Shown: piece after piece, positions 59,198 to 64,000 of the stretch
Position numbering within the stretch: the stretch's first letter is position 1
Layout of the letters: every line of letters starts with the position of its first letter
Assembly (NCBI GenBank): GCA_016779205.1
Contig: JADHOC010000003.1
Coordinates: 1-64,000 of the forward strand
Origin: Planctomycetota bacterium
Lineage (GTDB): Bacteria > Planctomycetota > UBA1135 > GCA-002686595
Direction: 5' to 3'
Length of the DNA: 64,000 nucleotides
Program-made: the position numbers and the translations under genes
The notes under the pieces: generated by a model
The model's database searches: none
What the model saw: the letters and a program-made list of their open reading frames with translations, nothing else
What the model was told of the DNA's origin: nothing

Positions 59198-59375
59198 CAC
59201 TCCACAACTGAAGCACGACCGGGGCCCCGGATACGTCACCCCTGACCCTCTACGTGACAACCGAAAGCGGCACGCCCGCATCGAGGGCGTGGGCTTCTGC
59301 GACGATTCACCCCTCGTGCGCCTAGCCAGAGGCCCGCCGTCAGGGCATGGCCGTCGTAGCAGACCGCCGAGCGGT

Positions 59376-59384
59376 TGTGGATAA
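59376..59384 (-). promoter_or_regulatory. DnaA-box-like 9-mer
   Basis: On the minus strand this reads TTATCCACA, the classic DnaA box. A near match, TTATCCACT, is at 59193-59201 on the plus strand. Such AT-containing 9-mers are rare in this GC-rich sequence, but dnaA, dnaN and other origin-linked genes are absent. Confidence 0.3.
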
Positions 59385-59516
59385 CTTCACGACCGCCCAC
59401 CGAGCCGTCGATCGAATCGGGGAATTCGAAGTGTCGCTGCGATCCCAGGCGGGTTTCCGGCCCGCCCAGAAGCGCCTTCCTTTCGATTCCTGCGGAACTG
59501 TGCTCACTTCCAAGGT

Positions 59517-60053
59517 ATGTCGGCCCGACAAGCGGAAGCGATCTGCCGCGCCATGGCGCTGCCGGCCGAGCATTCGGAGAGCGGGTTGTTCCTGACCGCA
59601 GCGCTGGAGGAAGTGGACCGCCTGCTCTTCGAGGAGGCGGCCCTGGCCCCCAGGGGTGGAGTGTTGCAGCGGGCCCTGGAGGGCCTGGCCCTCCAAGACG
59701 ACGTGAATGGGGCGGACGACCTGACCCTCTTCGATCGCTGGGGTCTCGAGGTCAGCAGGGCCCTGTACGACTTCACCATAGACCCGGCGAGCTGGCCGGA
59801 GCCCGAGGCGGCCGACTTCCTCGCCGACTGTGCCGCCGCCTTCGAGATACGCTCTGAGCGCGCCCCCGAGCTGATCCAGCGCTTTCACGGGCTGCGAGAG
59901 GAGGAGCGCTTCGCCGTCCTCCTTCACCTACAACCCCTGGAGCCCTTCAGGTTCCTCGCCTACCAGATCGCCATCAACCGGACCCGCCGCCCCATGGCGT
60001 CCACGGACGCCTCGGTGCGACGGCTCCTCCGACTCCTCGAGGGGGAATCGTGA
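59517..60053 (+). CDS. Unrecognised cytoplasmic protein, first gene of a four-gene cluster
   Basis: This 178-residue protein is acidic, mostly helical by composition, and has no signal peptide or membrane segment. Stretches such as ALEEVDRLLFEEAAL and LREEERFAVLLHLQPLEPFRFLAYQ look like packed helices. It ends with an Arg-rich helix (VRRLLRLLEGES). No family is recognised. Its stop overlaps the GTG of the next gene by four bases, so the two are co-translated. One guess is a regulatory or assembly protein for the two exported products further down. Confidence 0.7.
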   Translation: MSARQAEAICRAMALPAEHSESGLFLTAALEEVDRLLFEEAALAPRGGVLQRALEGLALQDDVNGADDLTLFDRWGLEVSRALYDFTIDPASWPEPEAADFLADCAAAFEIRSERAPELIQRFHGLREEERFAVLLHLQPLEPFRFLAYQIAINRTRRPMASTDASVRRLLRLLEGES

Positions 60054-60829
60054 ACGCCACGACCACCGACGAACCGGAGCGCATCTCGCGCATCGCGGAC
60101 GATCTCCGCACCGGACTCCGGAGCCTCCGCCCGCGATCCGAGAGGGAGCTGGAAGCGGAGGCTCGCGCCCGAGACCTGCGAAGGTTCCGCAGCGCCCACC
60201 CGGGCGCCTACCTCTACATCCGAGACCCCGATGGCGCATGCCGTGGGCTGCGCCCGCTGGGACGACGAAAGCCTGAGTCCCAAGAGAACCTGCCCTTTCC
60301 GTCCGAGGACGTCGTCCGGAGGGGGTCAGGTCTCCTGGAGTTGCGCTCCCAAGTGGATGACTATCTCCTCGTGATCAGCTCCGCGATGGCGGCCGAGGCG
60401 CGCTCGGCGGCTCGGCGGTTCGTCCAAGCCGGGCTCTCGGAACACGGGGCCCGCGGTCCGGGAGGCCAATTGGTGCAGTGGGGCGCCCTCCTCACTCACT
60501 TGCGCGGCGAGGCCGCGACGCCGGCGTTCCTCGACCTCGCACGATCGCCGATCGCCACGATTCGACATGCGGCGCTGTCGTCCGGCTGCCTCACGGCCCT
60601 GGCCGAGGAGTCGGAGAGTTCCCTCGACTGGATCCTGGATGCGATCATCGACGAAGACCCCTCGCGTCAGCTCCCGGCCCTCGTCCGCGTCGTCGAGAGC
60701 CAGTGCGGCCGACGCGGCCGCACGACCGTCCACGGGTGGCTCCAACGACTCCAGCGTCAAGCGGAGGGCCGCCCCAACTCGCCGGACTGGGCCCTGTCCG
60801 CACCAAGCATCCTCCTACCGACTCACTGA
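60050..60829 (+). CDS. Unrecognised HEAT-like cytoplasmic protein
   Basis: This 259-residue protein starts at a GTG overlapping the previous stop. The N-terminal half is charged and rich in Arg/Glu (LRPRSERELEAEARARDLRRF) and then beta-like (AYLYIRDPDG, DDYLLVISS). The C-terminal half has short helix pairs (TPAFLDLARSPIATIRHAAL, PSRQLPALVRVVESQ) resembling HEAT-type repeats, which usually bind other proteins. No signal peptide. It may be a cytoplasmic partner of the first gene product. No function is assigned. Confidence 0.7.
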   Translation: MNATTTDEPERISRIADDLRTGLRSLRPRSERELEAEARARDLRRFRSAHPGAYLYIRDPDGACRGLRPLGRRKPESQENLPFPSEDVVRRGSGLLELRSQVDDYLLVISSAMAAEARSAARRFVQAGLSEHGARGPGGQLVQWGALLTHLRGEAATPAFLDLARSPIATIRHAALSSGCLTALAEESESSLDWILDAIIDEDPSRQLPALVRVVESQCGRRGRTTVHGWLQRLQRQAEGRPNSPDWALSAPSILLPTH

Positions 60830-60845
60830 GCACGGATCCCGCCCC

Positions 60846-61136
60846 ATGTCCCCCAAGACCCGCCCCAACAGCTCCCTCACTTCCATGCCCTCGATTCGAT
60901 GGATCACCCGTCGACGACTTGCGGCCCTCGCCGCCGCTTTGGCCCTCCCGTTGACGGCCGCAACCGCGACGTACGCCTCCCCTTCGCCCTCCTCTGGTGC
61001 CGCGCAGCACCAAGCCCAGTTCACAACGGGGAGTGGCTCATTCGTCATGGCCCTCGGTAACGGCACCGGCGGCGCCACCAGGAGGCTCAAGGGCATCAGA
61101 CGCTCAGGAACGCCGAGCGGCACGACTGGAGGCTGA
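60846..61136 (+). CDS. Small exported protein with Arg-rich signal
   Basis: This 96-residue protein begins with a polar stretch, then ITRRRLAALAAALALPLTAATATYASP. This is an exported-protein signal with three Arg before the hydrophobic core, compatible with Tat or Sec. The mature part is only about 50 residues, Ser/Gly/Thr-rich and basic (GGATRRLKGIRRSG). It could be a small secreted or cell-wall-associated peptide. It starts 16 bases after the previous stop and ends three bases before the next gene. Confidence 0.62.
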   Translation: MSPKTRPNSSLTSMPSIRWITRRRLAALAAALALPLTAATATYASPSPSSGAAQHQAQFTTGSGSFVMALGNGTGGATRRLKGIRRSGTPSGTTGG

Positions 61137-61139
61137 TTC

Positions 61140-63272
61140 GTGAGAGGCTTGCTCGCAGCGCTGTTGGCTGTCGCGGTACTCGCCCTCACATGGGTGGCGA
61201 TGCCATCGGCAAGCCAGGCTACGGATGAAACCAACGACAGCCCATCCACCTCACTGGCGGCGGACCCCGCCCGCTCCACCGGGACACCGCCCCGCGCGGG
61301 GAGCCCCACCATCGTCGAAGGCGAGGGGCTCTCCCTTGAGGCTCCCATCGCGATTCGACCCGAGCGGATGGCAGGCGATAGCGCGGGTTCAAATGGGGAA
61401 GGCGCAGGTCACCGGCCCGAGTCCTTCAATGAAGGGGAGGCCGTACATCCGGTCGTCTTCACGGTTCGCCACCCAATAGGGATACAGGAGAACACCACGG
61501 CGCACCTACTCGTGAGGGCCGCTGACGAGGAGACCCCCGAACGCCTGCCGTATCCCCCGGAGAGCGAGCTCAACGTCGCGCTGGCGCGGGGTGAGTACCT
61601 CGCCGCCGTCGAGATCCCCGAGGTCGGCGTGGGGCCCACGGTCACCTTCGCGGTCACCGACGGAGGTGCCGACGTCCTTCTCGAGGCACCGTACCGCTTT
61701 GACCTGGGGATGACGGCGCTCCTAAGGTCCACTGAGCTCCCCCTCGAAGGCGTCGAGTTCATCGTCGAGCGGACCGACGACCCGGCCCGACTCGCGGGAG
61801 CGGGGCGAATCTCGTCCAGGACCGCGCCCGACGGAAAGGCGCGCCTCGAGGGGCTCGTTCAAGGCGAGTGGCATCTCACCTCGATCGCGGACGAGTACTG
61901 GTCCTATGACTGGGACCTGTCGCTCCCCTTCGCAGACACCTTGCCATCGATTCGAACCCAGGGCCGGATGCAGATGACGCCGATCCTGTTCGACCCGATC
62001 GAGTCCATCTCCTTGCGCCTCGACCCTCCGAGCGCCGCGCTCGAGCCAGAGCGCTACACCGCCGAGTACCACTGGCGCCCCGAGACGACGCCGTTCGGAC
62101 CGGATGGACGGGTGGTCCTTACCCTGACGGACCACTATTTCCCTCTCTTCGTGGAGGTAAACGACCGCGAAGGGACGCTCCTGGAATACTTCATTGGACA
62201 GCACCCGGAGGAAGGAGAGGACTATCTCATCCCTCTCGAAGGGCCTCGGGTCCTGGAGGTGGACGTCCGGATTGGCGAATCCGTTCGCGAACTTGGGGAA
62301 GACTGGCAGCTCATGCTTGTGGTGTTCCACCGCATGGCAAACGGCGACGACGCCATCGTGAACCTCGAGATCCCTGGAGAGGGCGTCTACGAGGTCCCGT
62401 ACGCGCAGAGCGACGTCGTGGACGTTTGCCTCAAGGCTTGGAGGGAGCCCGAGCTGCACTCTTACGTCTCCAAGGAGGTCCGCCTTGCCCCCGAGGGGAG
62501 GACCGCTTGCATCCTCCGCGCCGACGGCCCCCCTCCGCAGATCAAGGTCGTCGACGTGAGTGGAAAGGGACTGGCCAAGCACCACGTCCAGGTCCTCCGC
62601 CTGCCCCGAAACACGGGGTGGCTCGACGGGGGCCGCACCGACGAGGAGGGCCTCCTGAGCATCGACCTCTCGAGGACCCGGACCAACTACTTGATGCTCT
62701 CTGACGAGGGAGGAGGGAATATCCTCGGTCTCGACATCCCCTTGGACCTCTCCGAAGCCCGGTTGGACGAGGGCCCTGTCCTGATCCCCACGGCGCCGAC
62801 CACCACGACGTACCTTCAGATGGAGCCCGGCAGCGGCGACCCGGGCGACGTCATCATCCGACTCGAAGGCGCTCGGACAGGCTTCGTCTACGCCGGCAGC
62901 GCGCTGGACGAGAGCGGCCGCTCCCGCGAGTCAGAACTCATCGAGGGCAGCCAGGGCGAGGTCGTCCTCGACCTCGCCAGTCAGTGGTCCCCCACCCCCC
63001 GCTTCCCACTCAAGCCCGGACGTAACGCCTTCCGCGTCCACGCCACCGGCACCCTCACCCTCTCGTCCACCGACCACCTGGGCGCCGTCCGCTGCACCGA
63101 GTACGACCAGACCCTCGCCGACTGGAAGGCCGCCGACAACCTGGCCACCACCTCGTCCGGCACCCTCGTGGAGTGCACCGTCCCCATCGGCGCCTACGGG
63201 ATCACCTTCGCCGACGGCTCCACCTCCACCATCCACGTACGCAAGGGAGAGTCGATCCACGGGGGCCTCTGA
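61140..63272 (+). CDS. Large exported beta-rich protein, unknown
   Basis: This 710-residue protein starts at GTG 61140 with a signal peptide (MRGLLAALLAVAVLALTWVA). A Pro/Ser/Gly-rich linker (about 25-95) is followed by a series of beta-sandwich-like segments. Several resemble carboxypeptidase-regulatory or Ig-like domains (SRTAPDGKARLEGLVQGEW near residue 220; GRTDEEGLLSIDLSRTR near 500). It lacks catalytic motifs I can name and has no C-terminal anchor. The end has a Gly/Thr-rich strand region. Third-position GC looks lower than in most genes of the window. It is the probable end product of the four-gene cluster, acting at the surface or outside the cell. Confidence 0.75.
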   Translation: MRGLLAALLAVAVLALTWVAMPSASQATDETNDSPSTSLAADPARSTGTPPRAGSPTIVEGEGLSLEAPIAIRPERMAGDSAGSNGEGAGHRPESFNEGEAVHPVVFTVRHPIGIQENTTAHLLVRAADEETPERLPYPPESELNVALARGEYLAAVEIPEVGVGPTVTFAVTDGGADVLLEAPYRFDLGMTALLRSTELPLEGVEFIVERTDDPARLAGAGRISSRTAPDGKARLEGLVQGEWHLTSIADEYWSYDWDLSLPFADTLPSIRTQGRMQMTPILFDPIESISLRLDPPSAALEPERYTAEYHWRPETTPFGPDGRVVLTLTDHYFPLFVEVNDREGTLLEYFIGQHPEEGEDYLIPLEGPRVLEVDVRIGESVRELGEDWQLMLVVFHRMANGDDAIVNLEIPGEGVYEVPYAQSDVVDVCLKAWREPELHSYVSKEVRLAPEGRTACILRADGPPPQIKVVDVSGKGLAKHHVQVLRLPRNTGWLDGGRTDEEGLLSIDLSRTRTNYLMLSDEGGGNILGLDIPLDLSEARLDEGPVLIPTAPTTTTYLQMEPGSGDPGDVIIRLEGARTGFVYAGSALDESGRSRESELIEGSQGEVVLDLASQWSPTPRFPLKPGRNAFRVHATGTLTLSSTDHLGAVRCTEYDQTLADWKAADNLATTSSGTLVECTVPIGAYGITFADGSTSTIHVRKGESIHGGL

Positions 63273-63618
63273 AGCCCGGTTCTGGGGCGTACGGAGTCGT
63301 AGCAACTATCGCGCACAACGCCCGGTGCCGGTCTATCCCGTCGGCCACTGAGCATGAGCTGCTCGCAGGCTATCCACCTATCCACGGGAGCATCGTGTGC
63401 TCACGCCGCGGGTCCATTCGTGGGTTCGGTCGAAGACTCGCGGCGATCGTCGGGACGGCTTCCGCCGCCTGGGCGGCCCGGCCGCTCCCCCCTCTTCTAC
63501 GGCAGCGCGGGCGCTCGAGCGGTGAGTGCGGGTCCGAGCATGGTCCCATCGGCCGAGATCGGCCGGGAGCTGCGCCTCGCGGGCGGCGCTGTGCGGCGTC
63601 GGGCGGAGGCCGCTGGGC
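63273..63618. other. Convergent intergenic region, 346 bases, no gene seen
   Basis: No supported gene. CTATCCAC occurs twice in exact tandem at 63370-63385, and a GAGCA/TGCTC hairpin lies just before it at 63350-63364. The rest shows nothing I can name. Confidence 0.55.
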
Positions 63619-64000
63619 TCACCGGAACGTGACCGCGACGGCGTCCGTGAAGTTGGACGTCGTGAGCCCGCCGAGCAGGCTGTCTCGGTGCCACGCCTGG
63701 AAGTGCCAGGTGTCGCCGGGCTGGACGGCGATCGGACCCGTGGGCTGGGGCAGGGCGGTGAGGTCGACCACGCCGCGGAAGACGCCGGCGGGGCCCGAGT
63801 TCAGGATCCCGACGCCGCGGCCGACGCTCCCCGTGACGCACAGGGTGCCCACGCTATTCGGGATGGGGCTGAGAGCGGCCGGCACCGCGGAGGTGATGAA
63901 GTAGCCGAAGGTGGAAGGGGGCAGCCCGCGGACGGTGAGCTCCAGGTCGTTCAGCGCGGCGTCGGCGCTGCCCAGGAGCGTCACCTCGCCTGGCCTGCCG
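63619..64000 (-). CDS. 3' end of an exported protein with the shared C-terminal module
   Basis: The frame is open from the window edge to its stop at 63619 and encodes at least 127 residues, nearly all of the shared module. It has TFGYFITSA, LCVTGSVGRGVG, LPQPTGPIAVQPGDTWHFQAW and TSNFTDAVAVTF, aligning end to end with the last part of the protein at 13710-15140. The upstream portion, and so the function, lies outside the window. A GTG at 63984 is in frame but is internal to the module, so it is not the true start. Confidence 0.82.
   Translation of the reverse strand, partial: GRPGEVTLLGSADAALNDLELTVRGLPPSTFGYFITSAVPAALSPIPNSVGTLCVTGSVGRGVGILNSGPAGVFRGVVDLTALPQPTGPIAVQPGDTWHFQAWHRDSLLGGLTTSNFTDAVAVTFR

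Larger units (their letters stand above)
58812..59516. other. Intergenic region, 705 bases, with repeat and DnaA-box-like sites
   Basis: No supported gene. It contains repeat copy 2 at 59151-59197 and two DnaA-box-like 9-mers (59193-59201 and 59376-59384). Base composition is less GC-rich than the coding sequence around it. It is divergent between the zinc-ribbon genes and the four-gene cluster, so promoters for both should lie here. Confidence 0.6.

Noticed and set aside
59193..59384. Chromosomal replication origin
   Set aside because: Only one exact and one near DnaA box are seen, without dnaA, dnaN, gyrB or parAB genes or a clear AT-rich unwinding region. It is reported only as a low-interest finding.
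1..64000. CRISPR arrays, tRNA or rRNA genes, insertion sequences, prophage
   Set aside because: No regularly spaced direct repeats of array size, no cloverleaf-like or rRNA segments, and no transposase, integrase or phage structural motifs were seen on reading both strands.

Overview
The window is one stretch of a very GC-rich bacterial chromosome. The gene content points to a planctomycete or a close relative in the PVC group. The evidence is a PSCyt1/DUF1549/DUF1553 cytochrome protein translationally coupled to a DUF1501 Tat protein, three sulfatase-fold enzymes, five PQQ-like beta-propeller proteins, many lipoproteins, and a C-terminal secretion-like module shared by unrelated exported proteins. 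Genus-level placement is inference. I saw no rRNA, tRNA, CRISPR array, insertion sequence or phage gene.

Layout. 1-8.8 kb: end of an unknown gene, a sulfatase, then divergently PSD1, DUF1501, a Gfo/Idh/MocA oxidoreductase and a CE15-type glucuronoyl esterase lipoprotein; this looks like a locus for a sulfated, uronate-rich polysaccharide. 8.8-13.3 kb: a di-haem cytochrome c lipoprotein, an FAD oxidoreductase and a COG0523 metallochaperone GTPase. 13.7-23.5 kb: secreted proteins, including two that end in the shared C-terminal module, a second Cys-type sulfatase, a large sulfatase-fold lipoprotein with Thr at the catalytic position, small lipoproteins, and a decayed gene duplicate. 23.6-25.0 kb: a FetAB-like exporter. 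25.2-32.7 kb: a small barrel-like protein and a starch/maltodextrin locus, with a GH13 lipoprotein divergent from an ABC importer whose binding protein is fused to a permease. 33-45 kb: three operon-like groups: PQQ-like/radical SAM/glycosyltransferase; capsule-type transferase-TPR fusion with a PseC-like aminotransferase; and SLC12-like transporter/PQQ-like/zinc dehydrogenase.

45.0-54.4 kb holds the most striking unit. Seven tightly packed minus-strand genes encode two PQQ-like propellers, a tiny membrane protein, a sodium:solute symporter, an adenylate-forming enzyme, an aldehyde dehydrogenase and an iron alcohol dehydrogenase. The likely job is uptake and alcohol/aldehyde/acid interconversion of an unidentified compound. 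54.7-64 kb: cysteine desulfurase, another PQQ-like protein, a tandem pair of zinc-ribbon membrane genes with an in-frame stop, a four-gene cluster of unknown function, and a truncated gene carrying the third copy of the C-terminal module.

A 47-bp intergenic element occurs twice, at 205-251 and 59151-59197. Many junctions carry strong GC-rich inverted repeats without a T tract. Functional names rest on motifs read by eye; no database search was run.
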